Shown here: positions 1-6,630 of the stretch, one piece after another | Position numbering within the stretch: the stretch's first letter is position 1 | Layout: each line of letters begins with the position of its first letter | Source of the DNA: Rhodocyclaceae bacterium | Lineage (GTDB): Bacteria; Pseudomonadota; Gammaproteobacteria; Burkholderiales; Rhodocyclaceae | Reading direction: 5' to 3' | Assembly: GCA_013821865.1 (NCBI GenBank) | Contig: PNJM01000149.1 | Location: forward strand, 1-6,630 | Length of the DNA stretch: 6,630 nt | The notes under the pieces: generated by a model | What the model saw: only the letters and a program-made list of their open reading frames with translations | Told to the model about the DNA's origin: nothing | Databases searched by the model: none | Position numbers and translations under genes: made by a program

Positions 1-375
1 CTCACGGCGGGTGAGAACAAGGGCTTCCTCGACCCGTTTTCCCCGCAGGATGCCAGGCACAAGCAGCATGCCCAGTTGCTCCTCGACGACATCCACAAGC
101 AGTTCATCGAGGTCGTGCGCAAGGGACGCGGCAAGAGGCTGAAGGACTCGCCAGAACTGTTCAGCGGGCTGATGTGGACCGGTGCCAAGAGCATCGAGCT
201 CGGCCTGGCCGACAGCTTCGGCAGCGTCGAATACGTGGCCCGCGAGGTCATCAAGGCCGAAGACATTCGCGACTACACCCAGCGTGCCAACCTGGCCGAG
301 CGTTTCGCCAGGCAGTTCGGTACCGACATGGCCGAAGGCGTCATGAATGTCTTCGGCAAGGCTTCGCTGAAGTAG
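1..375 (+). CDS. sppA: Signal peptide peptidase SppA-type S49 serine protease, C-terminal part (5' end outside window)
   Basis: The reading frame is open from base 1 to a TAG at 373-375, giving 124 residues of a protein that begins upstream. S49 peptidases of the SppA type are membrane-anchored serine/lysine proteases that degrade cleaved signal peptides and other membrane-embedded peptides. The visible part opens with AGENKGFLDPFSP, which matches the family segment carrying the general-base lysine (SGAHK in Bacillus SppA, recalled from memory). By that comparison Lys at codon 7 (bases 19-21) is the catalytic lysine, and the nucleophilic serine lies upstream of the window. Next come a helical stretch (IHKQFIEVVRKGRG), the family motif FSGLMWTGAKSIELGLADSFGS, and a C-terminal tail without membrane segments. 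The gene converges on maf with 3 bases between stops. It could be the short (about 36 kDa) SppA form, but total length cannot be judged. The S49 family call is firm; the exact substrate is inferred. Confidence 0.9.
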   Translation, partial: LTAGENKGFLDPFSPQDARHKQHAQLLLDDIHKQFIEVVRKGRGKRLKDSPELFSGLMWTGAKSIELGLADSFGSVEYVAREVIKAEDIRDYTQRANLAERFARQFGTDMAEGVMNVFGKASLK

Positions 376-378
376 GGG

Positions 379-966
379 TCAGGGAAGTTGAGCGCCCTCG
401 GCGCGCAGCATGGCGCACAGAGCGATCAGCGGCAGGCCGACGAGTGCGTTCGGATCGTCGCCGCGCATGAAATCGAGCAGGGAAATGCCCAGTCCCTCTG
501 ATTTGGCGCTGCCGGCGCAGTGGTAAGGCTGTTCCTTGTCCAGGTAGCGCTCGATTTCCTCATCAGAAAGTTGCCGGAAGCCGACCTCGGTCGGCACGCC
601 GGCCAGCTGGATACGTCCGGTTGCGCTGTTGTAGAGGCACAGCCCGGTATGGAACACGACGGTTTTCCCCCGCATGGTGCGCAATTGCTCGATCGCTCGT
701 TCCCGGGTGTAAGGCTTGCCGAATCGCCCATTCGCCATATATGCCACCTGGTCGCTGCCGATGATGAGCGCACCGGGGAATCTGTCCGCGACCGCCTGTG
801 CCTTGGCTAGCGAAAGCCGTTCCGCGGTGGCAACAGGCGTTTCCCCCGGTAATTCGGCCTCGTCCACATCCGGACTGACAGTCTCGAAAGGAAGCTGCAG
901 GCGGGCGAACAATTCCCTTCGATAGAGTGAAGTAGAGGCAAGGACGAGACGCGGCGGGGTCGGCAT
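379..966 (-). CDS. yceF: Maf-family nucleotide pyrophosphatase, YceF type (7-methyl-GTP pyrophosphatase)
   Basis: The product is 195 residues, the usual Maf length. Maf proteins hydrolyse non-canonical nucleoside triphosphates to monophosphate and pyrophosphate in the cytoplasm; the YceF branch prefers 7-methyl-GTP. Visible motifs are [11 protein letters not shown] (residues 9-19), ETP then RLSLAKA (42-56), IIGSDQVA (68-75, with the conserved Asp72), GKP (83-85), [15 protein letters not shown] (149-163) and [14 protein letters not shown] (171-184). The CAGSxKSEG block and GSDQV resemble E. coli YceF rather than the dTTP/UTP-type YhdE. ATG at 966-964 was chosen because homologues begin just before LVLASTS. 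The frame stays open upstream to 1089, but that would add 41 unrelated residues and overlap yceD. A GGA about 9 bases before the ATG is a weak ribosome site. The gene diverges from yceD, as in E. coli. Substrate preference is inferred from subfamily resemblance. Confidence 0.94.
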   Translation of the reverse strand: MPTPPRLVLASTSLYRRELFARLQLPFETVSPDVDEAELPGETPVATAERLSLAKAQAVADRFPGALIIGSDQVAYMANGRFGKPYTRERAIEQLRTMRGKTVVFHTGLCLYNSATGRIQLAGVPTEVGFRQLSDEEIERYLDKEQPYHCAGSAKSEGLGISLLDFMRGDDPNALVGLPLIALCAMLRAEGAQLP

Positions 967-999
967 CGGGCGGAATCCGTGTTTTCGGATGTTATTCTT

Positions 1000-1029
1000 T
1001 TGACAGGAAAAGTCGTGGAATGATATCAT
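1000..1029 (+). promoter_or_regulatory. Strong sigma-70 promoter candidate for the yceD-rpmF-plsX-fab operon
   Basis: A perfect -35 TTGACA lies at 1000-1005. After an 18-base spacer comes TATCAT at 1024-1029, a 5/6 match to the -10, preceded by TG at 1021-1022 as in an extended -10. The expected start of transcription, about 7 bases past the -10, falls near 1035-1037, directly before the yceD ATG at 1039. It is the best promoter-like sequence seen in the window and lies in the divergent maf/yceD region, where the operon needs one. The start site is predicted, not measured. Confidence 0.72.
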
Positions 1030-1030
1030 T
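1019..1030. repeat. 12-base perfect palindrome over the yceD -10 element
   Basis: AATGATATCATT reads the same on both strands. It covers the extended -10 (TG at 1021-1022, TATCAT at 1024-1029). It could be an operator half-site pair or a -10 usable in both directions, but a 12-base palindrome is expected about once or twice by chance in a window of this size. No known regulator consensus is recognised in it. Confidence 0.4.
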
Positions 1031-1038
1031 ATCGACTT

Positions 1039-1539
1039 ATGTCGCAACAGGGCATGGTGATCGACAGCCTTGAGTTTGCGCGACGGCACGGGAGGCTCCC
1101 CGGCCGGCTCGAACTCGGGCAGCTACCGCGTCTGGCCGACGGCTTGTTCGACGCGAAAGGCAACCTTGATTTCGCGGTTTCCGGCGAGATGAAGGTAAAA
1201 GCAGGAGGGGAGGAATATTCTCTTGCCCTCTCGATAGACGGGATGCTGCGGTTGATCTGCCAGCGCTGCCTCGGGGCGCTGGAATACCCGGTGCGCATCC
1301 GCAGTCGTCTGATCCTGGTCCAGCCGGGTGCCCCCTGGCCGGATGAGACGCTGGAGGACGATATCGGCGAAGCAATAGAGGCCGGCCGCGAACTTGATCT
1401 CATGCCGTTGCTGGAAGAAGAGATCCTGCTGTCGCTGCCCATTGCGCCGCGGCACGCTACATGCGCGGCGCCCGGTAATCCGGCTGCGACCGGCGAGACG
1501 TCGCCATTTGCCAAGCTGGCGCAGTTGAAGCGCAACTGA
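1039..1539 (+). CDS. yceD: YceD/DUF177 family protein, large ribosomal subunit (23S rRNA) accumulation
   Basis: The product is 166 residues, cytoplasmic, with no signal peptide or membrane segment. DUF177 proteins, including E. coli YceD, are linked to 23S rRNA accumulation; the biochemical mechanism is not settled. Visible family features are the N-terminal [19 protein letters not shown] (residues 8-26), a central CQRC pair (Cys74, Cys77) in [15 protein letters not shown], the acidic [17 protein letters not shown] stretch (118-134), a further cysteine (Cys142) in [10 protein letters not shown], and the C-terminal PFAKLAQLK (156-164). ATG at 1039 is used because it lies just past the predicted transcription start. 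No Shine-Dalgarno precedes it. An in-frame ATG at 1054 (residue 6) is an alternative that would still keep all conserved residues, and it also lacks a properly spaced ribosome site. The yceD-rpmF pairing is widely conserved in bacteria and supports the identity. First gene of the operon. Confidence 0.93.
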   Translation: MSQQGMVIDSLEFARRHGRLPGRLELGQLPRLADGLFDAKGNLDFAVSGEMKVKAGGEEYSLALSIDGMLRLICQRCLGALEYPVRIRSRLILVQPGAPWPDETLEDDIGEAIEAGRELDLMPLLEEEILLSLPIAPRHATCAAPGNPAATGETSPFAKLAQLKRN

Positions 1540-1578
1540 CGGATCAATTTGAAGAATTAGCTCTAGAGGAGTTTTGAC

Positions 1579-1758
1579 ATGGCAGTCCAACAGAACAAGA
1601 AGTCCCCGTCGAAGCGCAACATGCGTCGCGCCCATGACTTTCTGACTAACCCGCCCCTGGCGGTCGAGCCGACCACAGGCGAAACGCATCTGCGCCACCA
1701 CATCAGCCCGAGCGGCTACTACCGCGGCAAGAAGATCGTCACGACCAAAGGCGAGTAA
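1579..1758 (+). CDS. rpmF: 50S ribosomal protein bL32 (zinc-independent form)
   Basis: The 59-residue product begins [20 protein letters not shown] and ends with [14 protein letters not shown], a clear match to proteobacterial bL32, a small basic protein of the large ribosomal subunit. The internal [17 protein letters not shown] segment (residues 37-52) is the family signature. There are no cysteines, so this is the form lacking the zinc-binding CxxC pairs. The ATG is preceded by GAGGAG (1566-1571) with a 7-base spacer, one of the best ribosome sites in the window, fitting the high demand for a ribosomal protein. It lies 39 bases after yceD, and a strong hairpin begins 7 bases after its stop. 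It is short enough to be missed by gene finders with a minimum-length cutoff. Confidence 0.98.
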   Translation: MAVQQNKKSPSKRNMRRAHDFLTNPPLAVEPTTGETHLRHHISPSGYYRGKKIVTTKGE

Positions 1759-1765
1759 GCCTTTC

Positions 1766-1789
1766 CCGGCGGCGCGCAGGCGCTGCCGG
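1766..1789 (+). other. GC-rich hairpin after rpmF (3'-end stabiliser or partial terminator)
   Basis: CCGGCGGCGC at 1766-1775 pairs with GCGCTGCCGG at 1780-1789 around a GCAG loop: ten base pairs, nine Watson-Crick and one G-U. It starts 7 bases after the rpmF stop. No T-run follows (the next bases are CGCAAACC), so it is not a classical intrinsic terminator. A role in protecting the 3' end of a yceD-rpmF message, or in pausing RNA polymerase before plsX, is inference. Confidence 0.6.
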
Positions 1790-1821
1790 CGCAAACCCAC
1801 AATCGACCCAGACCCGCGTCG

Positions 1822-2841
1822 ATGGACGTCACCATCGCGATCGACTGCATGGGCGGTGATTTCGGTCCATCCGTCACGCTCCCGGCCGCTTACCGCTTCC
1901 TGCAAAGCGATCCACACGCCTCTGTCATTCTGGTCGGCCTGCCCGAGGTCGAAGCAGCGGTGGGCAGGGAGAAGCCGCGTTTTGGAGAGCGCCTGCGCTT
2001 TCAGGCCGCCAGCGAGACTGTCGGCATGGACGAAGCGGTTGCCTCGGCACTGAGGGTAAAAAAGGATTCGTCCATGCGCGTGGCGATTGGTCTGGTGAAA
2101 GACGGCCAGGCGCAGGCCGCTGTCTCCGCCGGCAACACGGGCGCCCTGATGGCCATTTCCCGCTTCGTTCTGAAAACCCTGCCGGGCATCGATCGGCCGG
2201 CGATCGCCACCACCCTGCCCACCATGGCCGGATACACCTATGTCCTTGACTTGGGCGCCAACGTTGATTGCGAGCCGCAGCATCTGTTGCAATTCGGCAT
2301 CATGGGCGCCATGCTGTTTTCAGCCGTCGAACACAAGGAGCGCCCCAGCGTGGGACTGCTCAATATCGGCGAGGAAGACATCAAGGGCAACGAGGTGGTC
2401 AAGCAGGCCGGTGAGTTGCTCAAGGGAAGCGGGCTCAACTTCTACGGCAACGTCGAGGGAGACGATATCTACAAGGGAACGACGGATGTCGTTGTCTGCG
2501 ATGGCTTTGTCGGCAACGTCCTGCTCAAGACATCGGAAGGACTGGCACGCATGCTTGCCACCTTCCTGCGCGAGGAATTCGGCCGCAATATTTTCACCAA
2601 ACTGGCTGCCCTGTTTGCGCTTCCGGCGCTCAATGCATTCAGGAAGCGCGTCGATCCGGGGCGTTACAATGGCGCGAGCCTTCTGGGCCTGCGCGGCATC
2701 GTGGTGAAGAGCCACGGCTCGGCCGACAATTTTGCCTTTACCAAGGCACTCGAGCGGGCCGCCGAGGAAGCGAGGAATCGCCTGGTCGAGCGCATCAGCG
2801 AACGCATGGCGCAGCACAAGCCTCAAACAACCGCACAATGA
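1822..2841 (+). CDS. plsX: Phosphate acyltransferase PlsX (acyl-ACP:phosphate transacylase)
   Basis: PlsX converts acyl-ACP and phosphate into acyl-phosphate, the donor that PlsY uses to acylate glycerol-3-phosphate in phospholipid synthesis. It is a peripheral, membrane-associated cytoplasmic enzyme. The 339-residue length is typical. Conserved blocks are [12 protein letters not shown] (residues 5-16), [10 protein letters not shown] (101-110), [10 protein letters not shown] (125-134), [11 protein letters not shown] (142-152), [13 protein letters not shown] (178-190), [19 protein letters not shown] (222-240) and the C-terminal [18 protein letters not shown] (289-306). The ATG at 1822 starts immediately before the conserved N-terminus, and no other start codon in frame lies close upstream. 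No Shine-Dalgarno is visible ahead of it. Its TGA overlaps the fabH start (ATGA, 2838-2841), suggesting translational coupling. Confidence 0.97.
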   Translation: MDVTIAIDCMGGDFGPSVTLPAAYRFLQSDPHASVILVGLPEVEAAVGREKPRFGERLRFQAASETVGMDEAVASALRVKKDSSMRVAIGLVKDGQAQAAVSAGNTGALMAISRFVLKTLPGIDRPAIATTLPTMAGYTYVLDLGANVDCEPQHLLQFGIMGAMLFSAVEHKERPSVGLLNIGEEDIKGNEVVKQAGELLKGSGLNFYGNVEGDDIYKGTTDVVVCDGFVGNVLLKTSEGLARMLATFLREEFGRNIFTKLAALFALPALNAFRKRVDPGRYNGASLLGLRGIVVKSHGSADNFAFTKALERAAEEARNRLVERISERMAQHKPQTTAQ

Positions 2842-3800
2842 AATACGCACGAATCACAGGCACGGGCAGCTACCTGCCGCCTACAGCGCTCTCCAACAAC
2901 GACCTCGTCGCGCGGGGGGTCGATACGTCCGACGAGTGGGTTGTCGAGCGTACCGGGATCCGCAGCCGCCACATTGCGGACGAAACCCAGGCTGCCAGCG
3001 ATCTGGCGCTCGAAGCCAGCCGGGCGGCGATCGCCTCCGCCGGCATCACGGCCGAGAAGATCGATCTGATCATACTTGCCACCTCGACGCCCGACTATAT
3101 CTTCCCGAGCACGGCCTGCCTGCTGCAGTCCAAGCTTGGCGTGCGCGGCGCCGCGGCGTTCGACGTGCAGGCCGTGTGCAGCGGCTTCGCTTATGCCATC
3201 ACGGTGGCCGAAAAGTTCATTCGCTCAGGCAGCCACCGCTGTGCGCTGGTGGTCGGAACGGAAGTGTTCTCGCGCATTCTCGACTGGAACGACCGCGGCA
3301 CCTGTGTGCTGTTCGGCGACGGCGCCGGTGCGGTGATCCTCGAGGCCAGCGACACGCCGGGCATCCTCGCCAGCGCCCTGCATGCCGATGGCAGCTACAA
3401 CGAAATCCTGGCCGTGCCGGGCAACGTCTGCGGCGGCAGGATCATCGGCTCGCCCTTCCTGCAGATGGACGGGCAGGCCGTGTTCAAGTTTGCCGTCAAG
3501 GTGCTGGCCGACGTGGCGAAGGAAGCGCTCGATCAGGCCGGCGTGAAGCCCGAGGAAATCGACTGGCTGATCCCGCACCAGGCCAACATCCGCATCATCC
3601 AGGCCACGGCGAAGAAACTCGGCATGCCCATGGAGAAGGTCATCACGACGGTGGAACACCATGGCAACACCTCGGCCGCCTCGATTCCGCTGGCGCTCGA
3701 CGCCGCCGTACGCGACGGCCGCATCAAGCGCGGCGACACGCTGTTGCTGGAAGGGGTGGGCGGTGGTTTCACCTGGGGTGCGGTGCTGCTCAAGTTCTGA
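2838..3800 (+). CDS. fabH: 3-oxoacyl-ACP synthase III (KAS III, FabH)
   Basis: FabH condenses acetyl-CoA with malonyl-ACP to start each fatty acid chain (type II synthesis, cytoplasm). The 320-residue protein has the complete thiolase-fold catalytic triad: Cys114 in [12 protein letters not shown], His247 in [10 protein letters not shown] and Asn277 in [12 protein letters not shown], matching E. coli Cys112, His244 and Asn274. Other signatures are the N-terminal [10 protein letters not shown], the [15 protein letters not shown] block (31-45), the glycine-rich [13 protein letters not shown] (158-170) and the C-terminal [16 protein letters not shown] (305-320). The start overlaps the plsX stop by four bases and has no Shine-Dalgarno of its own, so translation probably depends on ribosomes arriving from plsX. 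Substrate could include other short acyl-CoAs; acetyl-CoA is assumed from the operon context. Confidence 0.98.
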   Translation: MKYARITGTGSYLPPTALSNNDLVARGVDTSDEWVVERTGIRSRHIADETQAASDLALEASRAAIASAGITAEKIDLIILATSTPDYIFPSTACLLQSKLGVRGAAAFDVQAVCSGFAYAITVAEKFIRSGSHRCALVVGTEVFSRILDWNDRGTCVLFGDGAGAVILEASDTPGILASALHADGSYNEILAVPGNVCGGRIIGSPFLQMDGQAVFKFAVKVLADVAKEALDQAGVKPEEIDWLIPHQANIRIIQATAKKLGMPMEKVITTVEHHGNTSAASIPLALDAAVRDGRIKRGDTLLLEGVGGGFTWGAVLLKF

Positions 3801-3819
3801 CCCTTCTGAATAAACATCG

Positions 3820-4752
<933 letters not shown>

Positions 4753-4758
4753 AGAGGG
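4753..4758 (+). promoter_or_regulatory. Ribosome binding site that sets the fabG start
   Basis: AGAGGG lies 5 bases before the ATG at 4764. This favours 4764 over the in-frame TTG at 4749, which would overlap the fabD stop, has no such site and would add five residues not typical of FabG. Confidence 0.7.
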
Positions 4759-4763
4759 ATGCA

Positions 4764-5504
4764 ATGTTAACAGGGCAGATCGCACTCGTCACCGGCGCTT
4801 CCCGCGGCATAGGCCGCGCCATAGCGCTGGAACTGGGGGCACAGGGCGCAACCGTCATTGGCACCGCCACTACGAAGGAAGGCGCCGCGGGTGTCCAGCA
4901 GGCGCTGGAAGCCGCGAGCATTCCCGGCTACGGCGCTTCGATCGATGTCCGTGATGCGGCAGCTGTGGATGCATTGGTCGGCGAGATCGAGAAGAAATAC
5001 GGTTCGGTGTCGGTGCTGGTCAACAACGCCGGCATCACTCGCGACAACCTGGCCATGCGCATGAAGGACGAGGAGTGGGACGCAGTGCTGGACACCAACC
5101 TGAAGGCGGTGTTTCGCCTGTCCAAGGCCGTCATGCGCGGCATGATGAAGGCGCGCTCCGGCCGCATCATCAACATCACTTCGGTGGTCGGCAGTTCGGG
5201 CAACCCCGGGCAGGCCAACTACGCGGCGGCCAAGGCCGGCGTGGAGGGCATGAGCCGCGCCCTGGCGCGCGAGTTGGGCAGCCGCAACATCACGGTGAAT
5301 TGCGTTGCGCCGGGCTTCATCGACACCGACATGACCAAGGCGCTGCCGGATGCGCAGCGCGACGCCCTGCTTGGGCAGATCCCGCTCGGCCGGCTGGGCA
5401 GCGCCGACGAGATCGCCGCAGCAGTTTCCTTCCTCGCTTCGCCGAGGGCCGCTTACATCACAGGCACGACGTTGCACGTCAATGGCGGCATGTACATGGG
5501 CTGA
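4764..5504 (+). CDS. fabG: 3-oxoacyl-ACP reductase FabG
   Basis: FabG is the NADPH-dependent short-chain dehydrogenase that reduces 3-oxoacyl-ACP to 3-hydroxyacyl-ACP, the first reduction in each elongation cycle. The 246-residue protein shows the nucleotide-binding TGASRGIG (residues 10-17), VNNAGITRDNL (86-96) and the catalytic tetrad Asn112, Ser140, Tyr153 and Lys157 (SVVGSSGNPGQANYAAAK). The FIDTDMTKALP substrate-loop segment and the C-terminal TGTTLHVNGGMYM are also typical, and E. coli FabG has Ser138, Tyr151 and Lys155. The start at ATG 4764 fits both the ribosome site and the usual N-terminus (LTGQIALVTGA). The gene begins 11 bases after fabD. Many SDR enzymes resemble FabG, but the position between fabD and acpP makes the assignment firm. 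Confidence 0.97.
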   Translation: MLTGQIALVTGASRGIGRAIALELGAQGATVIGTATTKEGAAGVQQALEAASIPGYGASIDVRDAAAVDALVGEIEKKYGSVSVLVNNAGITRDNLAMRMKDEEWDAVLDTNLKAVFRLSKAVMRGMMKARSGRIINITSVVGSSGNPGQANYAAAKAGVEGMSRALARELGSRNITVNCVAPGFIDTDMTKALPDAQRDALLGQIPLGRLGSADEIAAAVSFLASPRAAYITGTTLHVNGGMYMG

Positions 5505-5506
5505 AC

Positions 5507-5572
5507 TGCCCGATTGTTCAGCCGCCAAGTTTGGTCGGGCATGGCCTTTCTGCTAAAATAGCCCGGTTTTTT
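5507..5572 (+). terminator. Two mutually exclusive hairpins, the second followed by six Ts: possible attenuator
   Basis: TGCCCGA at 5507-5513 can pair with TCGGGCA at 5535-5541 (7 base pairs, 21-base loop). CGGGC at 5536-5540 can instead pair with GCCCG at 5561-5565 (5 pairs, plus a U-G at 5535/5566, 20-base loop), and six Ts follow at 5567-5572. Both pairings use the same middle segment, so only one can form. The second resembles a weak intrinsic terminator that would lower readthrough from fabG. The long loops make both stems marginal, so function is inferred. Confidence 0.35.
5531..5559 (+). promoter_or_regulatory. acpP: Extended -10 promoter candidate for acpP
   Basis: TGC at 5551-5553 followed by TAAAAT at 5554-5559 forms an extended -10 with a 5/6 match. 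A weak -35, TTGGTC (5531-5536, 3/6), lies 17 bases upstream. Transcription would start near 5566, giving a leader of about 47 bases before the acpP ATG. A separate promoter is plausible because ACP is needed in far larger amounts than the enzymes encoded upstream. Confidence 0.55.
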
Positions 5573-5612
5573 ACTCTCGTCACACCCGCCGAATAGGGGA
5601 AGGAGCAAATAA

Positions 5613-5849
5613 ATGGAAAACATCGAACAACGCGTCAAGAAGATCGTTGCTGAGCAGCTTGGTGTCAATGAATCCGAGATCAAGAACGAGTCGTCCTTCG
5701 TCGACGATCTGGGCGCCGATTCGCTCGATACCGTGGAACTGGTCATGGCGCTCGAGGAAGAGTTCGAGTGCGAGATTCCCGACGAGGAAGCAGAGAAGAT
5801 CACCAGCGTGCAGCAGGCGATCGACTACATCAACACCCACCAGAAGTAA
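5613..5849 (+). CDS. acpP: Acyl carrier protein
   Basis: ACP carries growing acyl chains on a 4'-phosphopantetheine arm and hands them to FabD, FabH, FabF, FabG and PlsX, all encoded here. The 78-residue acidic protein has the attachment motif [18 protein letters not shown], with Ser37 as the modified residue, and the recognition helix II following it. The N-terminal [15 protein letters not shown] and C-terminal [11 protein letters not shown] are typical four-helix-bundle segments. Its ribosome site, GGAAGGAG (5598-5605), is 7 bases from the ATG and the strongest in the window, matching the high abundance expected of ACP. It is separated from fabG by 108 bases with its own promoter candidate. 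fabF follows 37 bases after its stop. Confidence 0.99.
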   Translation: MENIEQRVKKIVAEQLGVNESEIKNESSFVDDLGADSLDTVELVMALEEEFECEIPDEEAEKITSVQQAIDYINTHQK

Positions 5850-5872
5850 GCCCTTTCTATTTTCCCCGGAGC

Positions 5873-5877
5873 AGGAG
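5873..5877 (+). promoter_or_regulatory. Ribosome binding site supporting the GTG start of fabF
   Basis: AGGAG lies 9 bases before GTG 5887. No in-frame ATG is placed to give the conserved N-terminus [15 protein letters not shown], so the site supports the GTG start. Confidence 0.7.
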
Positions 5878-5886
5878 AAGCACGAA

Positions 5887-6630
5887 GTGACGCGCCGCAG
5901 GGTTGTCATCACCGGCCTCGGCGTCATTTCGCCGGTCGGCAACAGCATTTCGGAAGCCTGGGAAAATATCGTGGCCGGCCGCAGCGGCATCGGCACGATC
6001 ACCCGTTTCGATGCCACGGCCTTCAGGTCGCGCATCGCCGGAGAGGTCAAGGGCTTCGACGTTTCCGCCTACCTGTCGCCCAAGGAGGCGCGCCGGATGG
6101 ACGTTTTCATCCACTACGGCATGGCGGCGGGCATCCAGGCGATCAGGGATTCCGGTCTCACGGTGACTCCCGAGAACGCCGAGCGCATCGGCGTCAGCAT
6201 CGGTTCCGGCATCGGCGGCCTGCCGATGATCGAGGAAACCCATAACGACTACCTTGGCGGCGGCCCGCGCAAGATTTCGCCCTTCTTCATTCCCGGCACG
6301 ATCATCAACATGATCTCGGGCAACCTGTCGATCATGTTCGGGCTGAAGGGACCGAACATCGCTGTGGTGACAGCCTGTACGACGGGTTTGCACGCCATCG
6401 GCACCAGCTTCCGCATGATCCAGTACGGCGATGCCGACGCGATGCTTTGTGGCGGCGCGGAATCTACAGTGACTCCGCTGGCCGTCGGCGGTTTCGCCTC
6501 GGCCCAGGCATTGTCCACGCGCAACGACGATCCGGCGACGGCGAGCCGCCCGTGGGACAAGGGCCGCGACGGGTTCGTGCTGGGCGAGGGCGCCGGCGTC
6601 CTGATGATCGAGGAATACGAGCATGCCAAG
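5887..6630 (+). CDS. fabF: 3-oxoacyl-ACP synthase II (KAS II, FabF), 5' part (3' end outside window)
   Basis: FabF condenses acyl-ACP with malonyl-ACP to lengthen fatty acids. The frame is open from GTG 5887 to the window end: 248 residues of an expected length of about 410-415. Visible features are the N-terminal [17 protein letters not shown] (residues 4-20), the [12 protein letters not shown] block (101-112), [18 protein letters not shown] (132-149), the nucleophile Cys164 in [19 protein letters not shown] (189-194), and [38 protein letters not shown] (203-240). Cys164 matches E. coli FabF Cys163. The two catalytic histidines and the regulatory C-terminal loop lie beyond the window. The phenylalanine-rich FF at 133-134 and the position directly after acpP favour FabF over FabB. 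It is probably cotranscribed with acpP. Confidence 0.97.
   Translation, partial: MTRRRVVITGLGVISPVGNSISEAWENIVAGRSGIGTITRFDATAFRSRIAGEVKGFDVSAYLSPKEARRMDVFIHYGMAAGIQAIRDSGLTVTPENAERIGVSIGSGIGGLPMIEETHNDYLGGGPRKISPFFIPGTIINMISGNLSIMFGLKGPNIAVVTACTTGLHAIGTSFRMIQYGDADAMLCGGAESTVTPLAVGGFASAQALSTRNDDPATASRPWDKGRDGFVLGEGAGVLMIEEYEHAK

Noticed and set aside
967..1089. Upstream extension of maf to an ATG at 1089
   Set aside because: It would add 41 residues unlike any Maf N-terminus and overlap the start of yceD and its promoter. ATG 966 matches the family start.
1561..1568. Eight-base palindrome CTCTAGAG before rpmF
   Set aside because: It is too short to be significant and overlaps the ribosome site. 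It is expected many times by chance at genome scale.
1123..2292. 389-codon open frame on the minus strand across yceD, rpmF and plsX
   Set aside because: It lies antisense to three well-supported genes and spans their intergenic gaps. Its low-complexity Arg/Gly/His/Asp-rich product resembles no family I recognise. Long antisense frames are common in GC-rich coding DNA because stop codons are rare there.
4767..5528. 253-codon minus-strand frame opposite fabG
   Set aside because: It is antisense to a gene with all SDR catalytic residues and shows no family motif of its own.
5580..6050. 156-codon minus-strand frame opposite acpP and the start of fabF
   Set aside because: It covers the acpP coding sequence and its strong ribosome site in antisense. 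Its hydrophobic-looking stretch is the reverse complement of acidic ACP codons.
5857..6624. 255-codon minus-strand frame opposite fabF
   Set aside because: The plus-strand frame encodes an intact FabF N-terminal domain. The minus-strand product is Arg/Asp/His/Ala-rich without motifs.

Overview
This window is a chromosomal housekeeping locus from a GC-rich Gram-negative bacterium, most likely a betaproteobacterium. The protein sequences and gene order recall Rhodocyclales or Burkholderiales relatives. That placement comes from remembered family sequences and synteny, not from a search. The order is sppA (3' end) / yceF-type maf (opposite strand) / yceD / rpmF / plsX / fabH / fabD / fabG / acpP / fabF (5' part). 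It closely matches the conserved proteobacterial 'fab cluster', including the divergent maf gene beside yceD.

Layout. Positions 1-375 hold the C-terminal part of an S49 peptidase. It converges on the maf gene (966-379, minus strand) with only 3 bases between the stop codons. A 72-base divergent region (967-1038) carries a near-consensus sigma-70 promoter pointing right. From there yceD, rpmF, plsX, fabH, fabD and fabG run rightward with gaps of -4 to 63 bases. A GC-rich hairpin follows rpmF. The 108-base gap between fabG and acpP is the largest in the run. It holds an extended -10 promoter candidate and two mutually exclusive hairpins, the second followed by six Ts. acpP and fabF then follow, with fabF cut by the window end.

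How the genes work together. YceD and bL32 belong to large ribosomal subunit production. PlsX makes acyl-phosphate from acyl-ACP for phospholipid synthesis. FabD charges ACP with malonate, FabH starts the acyl chain, FabF elongates it and FabG reduces the 3-keto product. AcpP carries every intermediate. The cluster therefore ties ribosome assembly to membrane lipid supply. All key catalytic residues that fall inside the window are present, and no gene looks broken, fused or foreign.

No new multi-gene system, mobile element, CRISPR array, tRNA or rRNA is visible. No gene-free stretch exceeds 108 bases. What merits a second look is regulatory: a promoter that would give yceD an almost leaderless mRNA, the hairpin separating rpmF from plsX, the possible attenuator-like arrangement ahead of acpP, and the uneven use of Shine-Dalgarno sites along the operon.
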